NCBI GenBank assembly: GCA_019925095.2
Contig: CM034392.1
Location: forward strand, 9,663,887 to 9,727,886
DNA: 64,000 bases
Direction of reading: 5' to 3'
Source of the DNA: Dendrolimus kikuchii
Taxonomy: Eukaryota > Arthropoda > Insecta > Lepidoptera > Lasiocampidae
The translations under genes and the position numbers were made by a program. Below are positions 22,450 through 33,839 of this stretch, in pieces; the stretch's first letter is position 1; the number at the start of each line of letters is the position of its first letter. Under the pieces are notes generated by a model. That model worked only from the letters and a program-made list of their open reading frames with translations. It had not been told where the DNA came from and made no database searches.

Positions 22450-22895
22450 TTAGCAATAGTAGGCAAATAAGGTCACTGAACGTATCTGACGTATGGTCGT
22501 ACTAATATTTATATACAATGAGTGTAATAATTTAAATAAGCAATTTCCCTCAAGCACTTACAGCAATTCGACTTTTAAAACCTCGGACAAAAATGTGTTC
22601 GGAGACGCAGTTGGTTTTCTGTAAACCAAAATGCACGAACCACATCGCGGCAGCGGCCGGCGAGTGCCAGAACCAACTAATATACATTTATTAACTCACC
22701 AGCATGTGCTAGCGATACTTCATTAATTTAAATTTGATCTCACTTATTAGACGCTCTTAAGTGCATATACATAACTTACCTTCGACTTGCGGTCAATAAC
22801 GTTTTCTAAATACGCTTCCGTTTCATCAAGTATCGGTTTCGGGAAGCTACCTTATTAGGGATAAAATATATGTAACATAAATTGTAAAATACAAA
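22450..22895. other. No recognised feature
   Basis: Includes a GC-rich patch at 22600-22680 (gcggcagcggccggcgagtg) that matches no repeat here. Confidence 0.35.
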
Positions 22896-22899
22896 TTTT

Positions 22900-23130
22900 C
22901 TAACAAAAAAGAAACCGATTTGAAGAATAATTAAAAGGCAAAAAACGAAATTTTCTACGACATCTTAAAGCCGGTGCCAAGCTAAACATAAAAATAACCA
23001 TATACATTACAACAACAAAATATTGCAAAATAAAGTAATATTTAAGTTTAATTCGCATCAACTTCAAGATGTAGGAAATTTTATTTTTTGCTTTTTAGTG
23101 GCTCTTTAAGTCGGGTTTCTTTTTTGTTAC
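22900..23130. mobile_element. MITE with long terminal inverted repeats
   Basis: Left end taacaaaaaagaaaccgattt...ggcaaaaaacgaaattttct is mirrored by ...aaattttattttttgcttt...tcgggtttcttttttgttac at the right, an imperfect inverted repeat of roughly 75 bp around a ~80-bp centre. The flanks share acaaatttt on both sides, a possible TSD, though the run is A/T-rich. Related to the foldback at 19628-19752. Confidence 0.6.
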
Positions 23131-23134
23131 AAAT

Positions 23135-24275
23135 TTTTGTTGCCTTAAAATTTTAAACCTTTTTTGCGATCCCTTACAATCTATATCTATGTACATATAT
23201 AACCACAACAAATAGCATGTAAGCGGGGGACACTTATTATCAACACAGGCAATTCATAACGTAGTGGGTGGTGTTCGGAATTTATGTCTAAAGAGGATAG
23301 CATACCGGACTCCTAATAAGTATTTGACAAAATATTTGAAGCGTATTCGATATAACAACAATTTAATTTGCAAACATGCAAACCAGATTGTTTTTGAGTT
23401 TTGAATTTATCGATACAAGAGCCCATTTATGATCTTGTATATAATAGCAATAACAATACCTATTCCTACCTGCGATTCCAGTAATAAGACATTGAAATGA
23501 AAATTTTGTCTATAAGATTTTTAGATTCTGAAGCTAGAACTAGATGCAATTGGAAGACGAGGAATTGTGGATTAGTTCTCTCGTAAGGAAATAGCAAACA
23601 TCCAGCGATCTCTGCATAAGTTGTATGCCTATTATTATAAAATAAACTATAAATAGGTATATAATTTAAAAAATAAACAGCTGTATCGGAAATAGTTTAA
23701 AACAATAAAACTAAATATGTAATCGATTTAAACAGAATACGTGGCAGGCATTGAATGTGTAAATTGACGCTATGTTTTGCTAGTGTTTTAGAAATAATTA
23801 TTTTAAAATGTTCTGTGGGCAAGTACCCTAGGGTAACGGTGTCCGTATTGCCGGCCTAAAAACGTGATATCACAAAGAGTATCGTGCGGAGCGGGAGGGC
23901 TGCGAGGTCACGCCGGCCGCGGAGCACCCTTCGCTTTGTTCCACGGGCAACAATGCCAGCCAAGGGCCCACTTCAGCGCACTTGTATCGGATGCAAGCGA
24001 TGTTTCGTTGCTGTGGATTAGGGCTTTATACCAGATTTGTATTCAGAAATTAAATACCGAATGCAATATTCGTCACTTTGTCTTTTGACCGCAGAATATT
24101 GAAAATTTTATGTTTTTCAACTATACATAAAAGCTAAAATGAATTATCGAATAAATAATTTAGACAAGTAACTTTATCTTTAACCAAAACTGTGACTTTT
24201 GAATCAAGTAAATCAAAACTATTACAAATGATATTCTTAAAAAAAAAATTTGGAGATAATTTTTAAGATATTACC
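23135..24275. other. AT-rich DNA with a GC-rich island at 23870-24020
   Basis: The island (gcggagcgggagggctgcga, cacgccggccgcggagcacc) contrasts strongly with the flanks and lies in an open frame 23864-24088. No domain or repeat match was seen. It could be a promoter-like CpG-rich block, a diverged exon or a transposon relic. Confidence 0.3.
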
Positions 24276-24278
24276 TAC

Positions 24279-24570
24279 TTGGAAGTGGAGGTAAAACCAA
24301 GTCGTTCAGTGAGCTATAAAATGAGCTATGCTCGAAGTGTTATAGATAAAATCCGTCCTAGGAATATCCGGAACAGGACGGAAAAGGCCGCTCATGTCTT
24401 TAGCAGGACTGATAGCCGATGGAGCAAACGACTTCTGGACTGGAGAACGCGTCTCGGTGAACGTAGTGTGGTACGCCCAATAGCTTAGGGGATCGACGAC
24501 CTGTGCAAAGTCGCTGCTAGATTCTCGACGAATAGACAAATAAAGCAAAAAGCGAGATATATGGCGTAAA
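24279..24570 (+). pseudogene. RTE-type LINE C-terminal remnant
   Basis: The frame reads VIDKIRPRNIRNRTE, then AAHVFSRTDSRWSKRLLDWR, TRLGERSVVRPIA, a stop, GIDDLCKVAARF. This matches, in order, the RTE tail seen at 505-830 (IRNE.IR.RT, GHVCRRTD.RW.KR.L.WRPR.G.RSVGRP..RW.DDL.KVA). The stop replaces a tryptophan or arginine codon. It ends about 24570 without the VQQWT terminus. Confidence 0.75.
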
Positions 24571-24574
24571 CTTG

Positions 24575-25265
24575 TGGAGGTCTACATCCAGCCGCAGATT
24601 CTGATGAGAGAGGTGAAACTAAATAAACAGAATTTGCTATATTATAATTATTTGATTACACTGCACACAAATACACTACTCTACGTTAAATAAGATCTTA
24701 TCCAGTCAAAGGGTGTCTGTAAGAAATTTCTTTAAGTAATGAAAAAGTAATTTGAAATTTCCTTTACATTTTTGAGTGATTTGGTTAAAAATATTTTATA
24801 TAATAAATAAAACATGAAAAACCAAGAGAACAATGAGGTATGACGCCATCTACTCATGTAAGGCCTAGGAGGTATTTTAGCGTTACACCCATACTTTTTA
24901 CTTATAAATTATCTAGTATTCCTAGTCCATTGTATTTGATTATCAGCTATATTATTATTAAAATCCGTCCCTGTTTGGGGCGAGTAGTAATTATACGATA
25001 TTTATGCGAGCTGCCCCTCCCGAGCTCTTGTCTTGAGGGCTCGGTAAGAAGAAAAGCGATATGGGTGTCGCAACTTATGAGGCATAATTTTCACCAAGGG
25101 TATTTGTCACGAACAAATACAATATTATAATATATACACATGTTCAAAGCAACTAGATAACAACGAGTCTTGTAATGTATGTAAGAGATGCAGAATATAT
25201 ATATATGTATGTCCAATTGAAAGTGGATGTAAAATACGACTTAACGTTTTGTTTTTTATTTTATG
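24575..25265. other. No recognised feature
   Basis: The 96-codon plus frame at 24840-25130 has no domain. A gcgagctgcccctcccgagc patch near 25007 is GC-rich. Confidence 0.35.
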
Positions 25266-25270
25266 TTTCA

Positions 25271-25638
25271 CTAGCTGACCTGGCAAACTTTGTACCGCCT
25301 CAGAATCAATAAATAAAAAATGTTGATTTCTGAAAGACGGGACGAACATCAAACGTTTGACGTTCAAAGCCAAAAAATGAAAAAGCTTCATTTTTAAATT
25401 TAATTGATTTCTAAACGACGGGATGAACATGAAATATTTGACAGGTAGGAATAGTTTCTAAGGGAAAGCGAAATTGTTGTTTTTACTATATTCCAAGCAT
25501 TTTTTTCAGATTTACTCACCTTTTAAACCTTCCCTGGACTTCCACAAATAATTCAAAATCAAAATTAGCCAAATCAGTCCAGCCTTTCTCGAGTTTTAGT
25601 GAGACTAACGAACAGCAATTGATTTTTATATATATAGA
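25271..25638 (-). mobile_element. Helitron-like subfamily B, inverted copy
   Basis: Minus-strand copy of the 12921-13313 element: 3' end gtcagCTAG/T at 25271 and 5' end TCTATATATATAAAAATC at 25638. Shared blocks include gaggcggtac, ttgaatcaat-like A/T linker and ctgttcgttagtctc. The base before TC is C, not A, possibly because the family S repeat begins two bases away. Confidence 0.65.
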
Positions 25639-25640
25639 GT

Positions 25641-25797
25641 TTGCAGGAATTCCGCAGACAGGCAGACGGCCCACTTGATGGAAAGTGGTTACCATCGCCT
25701 ATGGACATTTGCAACACCAAATGTGCTACAAATGCACTGCTGCTCTCTTAAGGGAGACTGGAACTTGGCCACTAATGCCGGAACACAACTCAAGGTG
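25641..25797 (-). repeat. Family S repeat, partial
   Basis: Begins tttgcaggaattccgcagac (3' end of S) and stops at aacacaactcaaggtga, lacking the head half. It abuts the Helitron-like element at 25638. Confidence 0.7.
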
Positions 25798-25799
25798 AT

Positions 25800-26250
25800 A
25801 TCTATACAAAAATAGGATAATAATTTTAAGAACGTTTTAAAGATTTTAAGCACGTTTTAAATTTTATTCCCAACCACCCCTGCTTTTGTGGACAGAATCC
25901 TTTTTATTTGTTCTAAAAACTTTTTATTTTTCAATCCTTTTTTCTTTTGAGAAGGGTTATTCTTTTTCTTAATTCTTTTATTCCTTTTTTATTTACTAAC
26001 ATCATGGAAAAGAGTACTATCTTTTCCATGCTGATATGCAATATTTATCAACTGATGCTTTACACTTCTATTGATATACAGGTATTGTTACATATTTACA
26101 CTATGAGCAATACTAATTTTACATTTTGTACTCTTTGTTTTATATCAATGTATTTTATCTCTGAACGTGCTTTCAAACATATATCGTAATATTTTTTAGC
26201 ACTGTGAAAAACTTAATGTACATAACGTACTAAACCGATAGATGAAAGAT
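25800..26250. other. AT-rich DNA
   Basis: T-rich; the short direct repeat agaacgttttaaag/agcacgttttaaat at about 25827-25863 is the only structure. The frame 25947-26189 is low-complexity. Confidence 0.4.
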
Positions 26251-26252
26251 TA

Positions 26253-26531
26253 TCTATAAAGATAAATAAAATTGAAGTGTCTGTTTGTAATATTAAAATA
26301 AAAATGTGAAAAAAGTCAGGGGGTATATTTCGGTCCAGGAGATTCAGAAAATGCAATTTTTAGAATTTTTGTCTCTCTGTCTGGATGTTCCGGCTAATCT
26401 CTGAAATGGATGGACCAATTTTAACGGGACTTTCACTGGCAGATAATTGATGTTATAAGGAATAAGTTAGGCTACTTTTTTAGGGTTCCGCGAAAAAAAA
26501 TCCATGCGAGCAAAGTCGCGGGCATAGCTAG
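26253..26531 (+). mobile_element. Helitron-like element with both canonical ends
   Basis: Runs from gattA/TCTATAAAGATAAATAAA to gcgggcatagCTAG/Tt: TC start, CTAG end, inserted exactly between A and T. After the start comes gaagtgtctgtttgtaatat, a widespread 5' block in lepidopteran elements. 279 bp, no coding capacity. Confidence 0.7.
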
Positions 26532-26534
26532 TTG

Positions 26535-26950
26535 GTATATAAAATTACAAAGTTATAATTTTGGCTACTTGCATAAAGTACGCGTGTAGTTTAGGTATAA
26601 TGTATTTTTTTCACACAGAGGGGAAACGTGAAACTTGGGTTCCCGAGCTTTAAGGCAGTGAAAACTTTTTAATGAAATCAAATTAATTTCTCATGTTGGT
26701 ATTCCGGGAGTTTTTATGAAGTACACTAAAAATTATCACGTCGTATAGCTGCCTGTCTCCATGTATATAATTTAATTTATTGCGTACTAATTTTATTTGT
26801 TATGATTTAAAATGAACATAGTTTTAGGTGTTATTGTGAGAAATGTGTCAACCGTTGATTGGTACAAATTGGCTGCGTTAGACTTAATATATAAGGGCAT
26901 GTAGACAAGTGGCGTAGTGCTAAACTAAAATACAATAGATTTCTTTTTAT
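26535..26950. other. No recognised feature
   Basis: AT-rich sequence between a Helitron-like element and a family S copy. Confidence 0.4.
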
Positions 26951-26954
26951 GGAG

Positions 26955-27210
26955 TGGAGTACAGCAGGCAGATTGACGGCCCAACTGTGATGGAAAATTG
27001 TTACCGTCGCCTATGAACATTTGCAACACAGGTGCTAGCAATGTGCTGCCGGACTCGTAGACGGGCCACTAATGTCGGAACACAACTCAAGGTTGTCATG
27101 GCGGCATGCTCTAGACCAGAGGTGGATGCCATCCAGTACCGCCTGGCTGTGGGTTGTTTTGTCGACTCTTACATAGGTAATTAATATTCTTTCTCCAATC
27201 CTGCACAGAT
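26955..27210 (-). repeat. Family S repeat
   Basis: The complement contains the S blocks gacggcccaactgtgatgga, caactcaaggttgtcatggc, ctagaccagaggtgg and gtgggttgttttgtcgactc, ending ctccaatcctgcacag. Nearly complete. Confidence 0.7.
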
Positions 27211-27214
27211 GAAA

Positions 27215-29345
27215 ATGTATGGAAATGACATAATGCTTAGCGTAACGATATAAGGACATATCGTAAATTTTCTATTCTAATACCACTTGGCTACAGGATC
27301 AGATAAGGCTGTATGAACTAAGTTCTTTTGCCTGCCACTATCGCCAATAAAATAACAACATTAATTTTGTACAGTTATAAAATATGTTCTAGCACGACCA
27401 TAAACTATAAGTAAATTACAAAAACAGTTTTGTTTCACTTTCAGGAAAGTAATAAAGTTTTGGTTTACCACGTGCACTAAGAGTCGCGACGTTGCGGCGG
27501 GCAATCGAGCAGCACCGACCACCTTTATTGCACTGCCCCCTATTCCTGTGTAACCACTGAAAGGCATAAAAGAGCAAAAAAGACTTTCTTATAAAGTTCT
27601 TTATTTCCAAGAATTGTAGCAGTAAAGTGCGGTTTAATTGCTCAGCGGAACTTTCACAGATTCACACTTTAGTTTTTTTTAGTATTCGATTAATTTCGTT
27701 TCGATTTCTTTTAGCTGATAGATTTTTTATTACTTTATTGTTTGGAATTGATATGTATATAATAAAGTTGAAGGTTTTGTGCAGTGCCGTAAATAGCCTT
27801 TTCTGCGCCCTACGCGAGCTTCTATAACTGCGTCCTTGTTTTTTTTTAGATATTATATGTACCATAGCTAGAGCAATGCTATGTATAGGCCTACTTTATT
27901 TCATTCAAGGTGATAAAATAACGCACAAGGCCATTGGTGTTGGTGGACCAATTATCTAATATTTTGGAAGAAAAATCTATTTTTCGAAGCATATTTTTCA
28001 AAAAAATGAGCGCGATGTTTTGTCTAATTTAACAACGTTTATGATGATACTAGCATGTAGCTACGTATGTGTTAGAATCGAGTACTAGGGGCGCAGTGGG
28101 AATTTATCAGGAGCAAACCGAAAAAATAATAGTAATAGAGTCTACGCCCTGTGCCTGGGCACCGGTGGCACCGCCCTATTTACGGCACTGAGTTTGTCTG
28201 TATATAAGTTTGGACAGCATTACCATAGGAACTATTAGTACAAATAGAAATATATACCTAACATTTTGTGTTGAATAAACTGTTTGATTGAGGGAGGAGG
28301 GTAGGTAAAGGATTGACTAGCTTTGTATTGTGGTTTCATGAAAAGTCATGGCGGATTCATCAGGACACAATTAATAATTGTGCTAATAAAAAATGGTATA
28401 AACAAATGTGACTTGGATATTGATAGTTTAAAATATATTTTCTAATCATTCCATTACTTTATAAATTGTTAAAAGATTTCTTTATCATGATTCATGAATT
28501 TTTCTATACTTTTCGTTATAATATCGCCCCGCTAATTTTATTATCTACCCTCATTTCATTGTAAGGTGATGGCCGATGCGAAGCGGAGAAAAGGCAGCTA
28601 TAGAACAAACCAATCGTTTTGTCCCCGATGACATGACATGAGTATGTACACCATTTTTTTAAAAAGTTTCAACTACAACATGGAACCGAAGCTGTAGTTC
28701 ACGAAAAGGCGGATTTCAAGTAATTTTTTGTTCCTCTTCTCTTGTTTTTATTTTTCCAGTGCAAGGATCAGGTTTAGATATCTCGTCTGATACATGGACC
28801 CTTCCTATATCTTACTATTCATTCACTTACCCTTCACCATCGATTAAATTTTGGCATTATTTGTTTGGAGCTTATGTCTAATTTTAACCGATATTAATGA
28901 AAATGAACGGTTGGTAAGATATAGGACCAACAGTCTACTAAATTTAAACCCGTGAAATTTTTCAAAGAGGCAGACTCTACTACCTCTACTATAGCGCCCT
29001 ACACTAATACAGGTAGGTATACTACGTAGTCTTTCTTGTATGTGAATGCAAGGTTGTTTGAATGCTTATTGAATTTTCTTCCTTATTCACCCTTTTAGTA
29101 ACGAAATTATTATCTTTAAATTTGGCATAATAACATTGAAAATAGGATACTTTTTATGCTGTAAAATGGTAGTTTGCAACTGGTACTAGTTAAAGTTTAT
29201 GCGATTGCAACTAAATAACGCGAGTACCACAAAATTTTCATACACTTCGTAACAGTGAGAACGTATGATACCTTTTGTTCCAGATATTTGTAATATGGTG
29301 TAGATTCAAAATTCATGGAAGTGAAACCATGTGGCACGGTACGTT
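27215..29345. other. 2.1 kb without a supportable gene
   Basis: GC-rich patch at 27480-27545 (gcgacgttgcggcgggcaat) unexplained. agtgccgtaaatagcc at 27784 and tatttacggcactg at 28178 are an inverted pair about 390 bp apart, with ctacgc/gggc-type blocks inside, perhaps the ends of a decayed inverted-repeat element. Frames here are short and unconvincing. Confidence 0.35.
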
Positions 29346-29349
29346 TTAT

Positions 29350-29645
29350 CCGTGCAGGAACAGAGAAAGAATACAATTTCCTGCGGCCGGGCGGCCTGTC
29401 GTAAGAGGTGACAAAACAGCCCATAGCCAGATGGTAGGGCATTTGCCCGACTGGATGGGTACCACCCTTGATCTAAAGTATGTTGCCTTACCAACCTTGA
29501 GTTGTGTTCAGTTCCAGTCTCCCTTAAGAGAGCAGCAGGGCATTTTTAGCACCTTTGGTGTTGCTAATGTTCATAGGCGATGGTAACCGCTTTCCATCAA
29601 ATGAGCCATCTGCCTGTCTGCTGAACTCCTGCAATAAAAAAAACG
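29350..29645 (+). repeat. Family S repeat, reference copy
   Basis: The best-kept copy: head cgtgcaggaacagagaaaga, then tttcctgcggccggg, cgtaagaggtgacaaaacag, ccttgagttgtgttcagttc, gttcataggcgatggtaacc, and tail gaactcctgcaataaaaaaa. The A-rich tail after AATAAA suggests retroposition. Frames on both strands are repeat artefacts. No tRNA-like A/B boxes were identified, so its class stays open. Confidence 0.75.
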
Positions 29646-30012
29646 TAAATATTAATTCAATATGATAGAAAAGTCCGTTTATATTTTCACGTAATATTAA
29701 GATGATGCAAAAATAATATGTCATAGAAAGCAACCTACTTGTACAATCGCGTTTTCGTTTCACTTAAACCAATCCATCCGCGAGACAATATCGAGCCAAT
29801 AAAACTTTTATTGTGTGCTATGATTTTATAAACATTTGGGAGATGAGTTCTATAAAATTTGTAATTTATTCAAGCGAGTTTGAACAAATTCTTTCAATTT
29901 ATCGCCTTTCAAGAATCAACTTCAGGGAACGTTTTGTTATTTCACATCACTTTTTATTCTTCGATTCCCTAAGTTTAATAAAGTCGGGTAGGTGGCATTT
30001 TCTACAAAACCG

Positions 30013-30194
30013 ACAAGTGGAAAAACGAATCGCAACGGACAAGTGGACAAACGAAAGGCAACGGACAAGTGGCAAAACGAATCGCAACGGACAAGTGGAC
30101 AAACGAATCGCAACGGACAAGTGGAAAAACGAATCGCAACGGACAAGTGGACAAACGAATCGCCACGGACAAGTGGCAAAACGAATCGCAACGA
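30013..30194 (+). repeat. 26-bp minisatellite, seven units
   Basis: Seven head-to-tail 26-bp units of the form acaagtggNNaaacga followed by atcgcaacgg. The variable bases give types A (gga), B (gac) and C (gca) in the order A-B-C-B-A-B-C, so a four-unit block has been duplicated. Because 26 is not a multiple of three and the unit lacks stops, all three plus frames are open and encode the same 26-residue cycle; at least one minus frame is open too. The frames at 29813-30202, 29992-30207 and 30069-30290 are therefore artefacts. Confidence 0.9.
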
Positions 30195-30312
30195 AATGTT
30201 AACTTGAAGTTTTACGGGCAGGTTTTCAAATTGGACAAATTCATTAACAAACTCTTAAATACTTTGTTATCTTTTAAAATATTATCTTAATTACTGTTGA
30301 AATAATAATATA

Positions 30313-30800
30313 TTAGGTAACTTTGCTCCCGCCGGTTGTCTGTAGGTGGCGTAACGACAAGTAGACGTCGAGTACGTACATTATAGACGACTTACAATAT
30401 TCTTTAGTATCTTGTGAACATAAACTGACAACACCAGTAGTTGATTTGTGTTTACATCATACAGTTATTCTCGAATAAAAATGTTAACTTATGAGCCGAA
30501 TTCTCGTCATTGTGGGAAGTGTTAATTTATATTTTATTATATTAATAAATCAGCGACTGACGCTCACTGAATACACTCAGAAGCTTATAGTGAAGCTGCT
30601 ATTAGTGGTTTCAACGCATCAAAAGCGGTGAATGTTACGTAGAAAACTGGCATAGTGTTGGAAGATCAATAGTTTTTGAAGATGAAGAATTAGAGCATCT
30701 GCTCAATGAAGGCTCGTGTCAAAGTCAAAAGGAGTTGGCAAGATCATTGCAAGTGATTACAATCAGTTTTTAACCGAATTCGAAAAGGAAGAGGGTTTCA
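30313..30800 (+). pseudogene. mariner transposase, N-terminal fragment
   Basis: From ATG at 30481 the strand reads MLTYEPNSRHCGKC, a stop, then NKSATDAH, SEAYSEAAIS, and after a one-base shift WFQRIKSGECYVENWHSVGR, SIVFEDEELEHLLNEGSCQS, QKELARSLQV. The order PNSRH, A.EAH, TYGEAA, WF.RF.SG, GRP..FEDEEL..LL.EDSCQ, ELA..LGV is the DNA-binding N-terminal half of mariner transposases. Stops and a frameshift kill it, and the catalytic DD34D half is absent. taTTAGGTAACTTTGCTCCC at 30313 may be the 5' terminal inverted repeat after a TA target. Confidence 0.75.
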
Positions 30801-30804
30801 ATTT

Positions 30805-31950
30805 GATTGGTACTTTTTTTACAATAATGCTTTGAATTTTGAAAAAAAGCTAAGTAAAGTTAATGTGCTGTTTGACTGGTTAAAGGTATGATTGCAAATA
30901 TATATATACATATATTACCATAGAAATAAGTATGAAATGCTCAGCCCAAATGAGACAGATGTTGGCGAATTTAAATAAAAATCTAGCAGGCTTCAGTGTT
31001 TTGTAAGATGGTAGTATTTCAATTTAAGTTGCAAGTCCATCGATTTATGCTTTAGAGACGTAAGGTAAAAAGCGTAAGATGTCCTTTAGTTAGTAATTTT
31101 GTAGTAATCATATAAACTAGAAAGTATTTTATATTGGTAATCACTTCTTTTAGGCAGTAAGTACACTTTTGTACGCAATGGTTTTCATGAATATGTCTCC
31201 TATGTACCTTAAGGATTTGGAATGAACCTATAGCATTACGATATAGGGATTTTAAGTGTCATAAAATATTTTTTTGTTTTGTTTGAAGCGTCCATAGAAG
31301 ATGGTGATTACTATTCATCAAATTGACCATTAGCCTACCTGCAGTACTACAGTAATGCAGAAAAATAAGATTAAGTAATTATAAATTCTACCTATTTTTC
31401 TTATCCATATTAATGCGAAAATAATTTTGTTCATCTGTTAACGCATCATAATAGAATTTGGCAACGAGACAGATTCTAGTTGTGAAATGGACGTAGGTAG
31501 GTTTTCTTCTGTCTCAAAAATCAATCTTATAGGAGTGATATAAAATATGAAGAATTATATCGGTAACTCGTTATTACATGTACGTAATATATTGTGAATT
31601 ACTAAAATTGTTGCAAAATATGGGTGTAATTGATGTCTGTACACACACTGTGTACTAACGTCATCTATATTTGAGTAAGAAACTGATCAGAACTATAAAC
31701 AAAAGGAATACCTTTGCTAGGTCAGAATTACTTAAATGTCAAAAGTACCTACCTCTTTATGTTTTGGAAGTACGCGGTTAGGGGGCGAAATAGTGGTGGA
31801 ATGGGGGATGAGATAAGAATCAAATAGATGTTGTTTCGCTGCATGTAGACGTCGTAGACGGCATATGCACGTTATGACAAGTGGAATAAACGTCTTGACA
31901 CTTGATAGGACGTTTGTTATGATTTAGTGGTTTATATGATATAATTACAT
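30805..31950. other. No gene; one short decayed element fragment
   Basis: At 31400-31500 atattaatgcgaaaataatt...ttgttcatctgttaacgc resembles a common lepidopteran element end, strongly eroded. Otherwise AT-rich. Confidence 0.35.
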
Positions 31951-31954
31951 TTTT

Positions 31955-32110
31955 TATTGTAGAATAAGTTCGCAATTGACCATAATATCGCCTGATACTA
32001 TGCGAAGATATGATCTAAGATTCTAGTTAAGCATATAAGCATAAAAATAGACTCTGGCAATTAGTTCCATTCTTTTGCGATGTGATAGTGAAGGTGGACG
32101 CAAAGGGCCT
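31955..32110 (-). pseudogene. LINE reverse transcriptase terminal tail, copy 1
   Basis: Minus strand gives IAKEWN, a stop, LPESIFMLI. It aligns by eye with 42030-42210, where the same family reads [32 protein letters not shown]....NL..FK is the last conserved motif of many non-LTR ORFs. Shared untranslated blocks (ccataat(a/c)tcg, agatatg(a/g)tctaagat) follow. Confidence 0.55.
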
Positions 32111-32114
32111 CGTT

Positions 32115-32375
32115 CTTATAGGTAGTATGTTCACCATATACCGGTAAATATATAACTATAAATATATAATACGTGATCGTTGAAGTTGTCATATCATGTT
32201 TAACTTAGCTCTAATTTAAAAAAACCACATATGTGGTGCATGCTTTCTGGCTAAGATAAGAATCTACGTCTTTCAAATGAGGTGTGACCGCCTAGCAAAC
32301 TGCTGTTATTTAACCTAAAGGGTATAAAGCATGGTATGGTAGTCATTCCAAATTTATTCTCAGAATTATAATATA
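32115..32375. other. No recognised feature
   Basis: AT-rich spacer between a LINE tail and a Helitron-like element. Confidence 0.35.
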
Positions 32376-32377
32376 AA

Positions 32378-32692
32378 CTAGCTGATGCCCACGACTTCGT
32401 CCGTATGGTGCGGTTTTTTAACTATCCCACAGGAACTATTTAATTTTTCGCCATCAAAAGTATCCTAAAGGTTGACCAGGGATATAAGCCAACACCATAC
32501 AAAATTTCATTTAAATCGGTCCAGTCGTTTCGAATATTAGCCGGTACAAACAGACAGACAAATACAAAAACAAAAAATTAAAAAAAAATCTAAATTAGTT
32601 CTATTTCCTTTTTATATCCCCCTGACTCGGTTTTTAGATTTTTTTTTCATTGTACAGAAATTCGACCTCTACAATTTTATTATATGTATAGA
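32378..32692 (-). mobile_element. Helitron-like element with both canonical ends
   Basis: Minus strand runs A/TCTATACATATAATAAAA to ggcatcagCTAG/T. The plus strand shows gctgatgcccacgacttcgt immediately inside the CTAG end and aaaatttcatttaaatcggt, the usual lepidopteran block, in the middle. 315 bp. Confidence 0.7.
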
Positions 32693-32694
32693 TA

Positions 32695-33700
32695 TGGTAG
32701 TATCTCGTGACAAAATATTTTAATACGTTTAAATAAACTGTTACCAAATAAATAAGCGTAAAATGATTTTGTTTTTCGCAAACATGAAATTCAAAATATA
32801 AAATTGAATTAATGTAAACACGTGCGAAATGTGCAATAGCCCCGGAAAAGCATAAAATGTTTTCGGTAATATTGCGGTCACCTGTAAATGTATCGCAACG
32901 TTTTAAATGTATTTTTCAGAGATAAATTTATATATTTTATATGAAATGGTATTTGGGTCTGCAGGCTCTATTAACAAATTCAAATAAATTATTATAATTA
33001 AGTATCATCATGTCATGTCTTTTGAAAATTTCTTTACGAATGGCAACGCGTTGGCGACGTTTGATATTGCGAACTTTATAGCCGATAGTGATTCCACCGG
33101 GTGGTCCTTGCGATTATTTGTCTTCATACAATAAAAAATACAGATTTATTTTGTAAATTTTTGGTATGGTAACTCTATGGCATGAAAACTAACTAGTATC
33201 AAGGTCTAATCATATCGAAAGTATCAAAGTGTTTCTGTCGCGTTATATTTTCACCTGAAGTATGTTACGGTTGACGTAACAGTCATGAAACGTATTTTGG
33301 CAGAGGAAATGACACAAAGAAAACAAACTACAGTCCGTTTTGGCCGAAAATTGCAGAGGCAGTGGGCAAAGCAGACGCGGACGCGGGCGCGATTCTGATA
33401 TTGTCTACAAGATACCAAATTATTGAAACCTTGTCAAAATTCGCTTCCTTTGGATATTTACATTGACACTCTTTCGATGCCTGTCATCTACCGATGATAT
33501 CGATGTTCCAGAATCAAGTAAACATTTTAAATACAGAACAACATTGTTTTTATGGTTCCGTAGTTTTTAGCAAAAACAAAACTGTTCTTCTGTTCGGTTG
33601 TATTTGAAATATATTGTGTCATTTTTTTCAAGAAATATAGTCTGTATGGATTAAATTGCATAGGAAGGTGTAGAGTCTGTAGAGTATATGGCGTTATATA
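32695..33700. other. Mostly unexplained; GC-rich patch near 33300-33400
   Basis: gcagacgcggacgcgggcgc at about 33370 stands out. A small hairpin tgttacg-gttga-cgtaaca lies at 33263-33281. No gene supported. Confidence 0.3.
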
Positions 33701-33704
33701 AGGG

Positions 33705-33792
33705 TGTAATAAGACCGCAAAAGAACTAAAATTAAGAGTAGCTTAATTTTTTACTTTACTCTTAATTTTAGTTCTTTTGCGGTCTTATTACA
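33705..33792. repeat. Perfect 36-bp inverted repeat (palindrome 1)
   Basis: The arm 33705-33740 (starting tgtaataagaccgcaaaag) is exactly complementary to 33757-33792 (ending ttttgcggtcttattaca) around a 16-base loop. A perfect stem of this length is rare by chance and usually young. It directly abuts a second palindrome. Confidence 0.95.
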
Positions 33793-33839
33793 GATTTTAT
33801 TTTACATGTATGGAGCCATACATGTAAAATAAAATCTGT
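33790..33839. repeat. Perfect 24-bp inverted repeat, 2-base loop (palindrome 2)
   Basis: Arm 33790-33813 (acagattttattttacatgt, atgg) pairs exactly with 33816-33839 around the two bases AG. Its first three bases are the last three of palindrome 1. Confidence 0.95.

Noticed and set aside
21860..22453. 197-codon plus-strand ORF, the longest in the window
   Set aside because: It is antisense to the jockey-like reverse transcriptase and owes its length to that element's GC-rich composition.
29813..30202. 129-codon plus-strand ORF
   Set aside because: Half of it is the 26-bp minisatellite, open in all plus frames.
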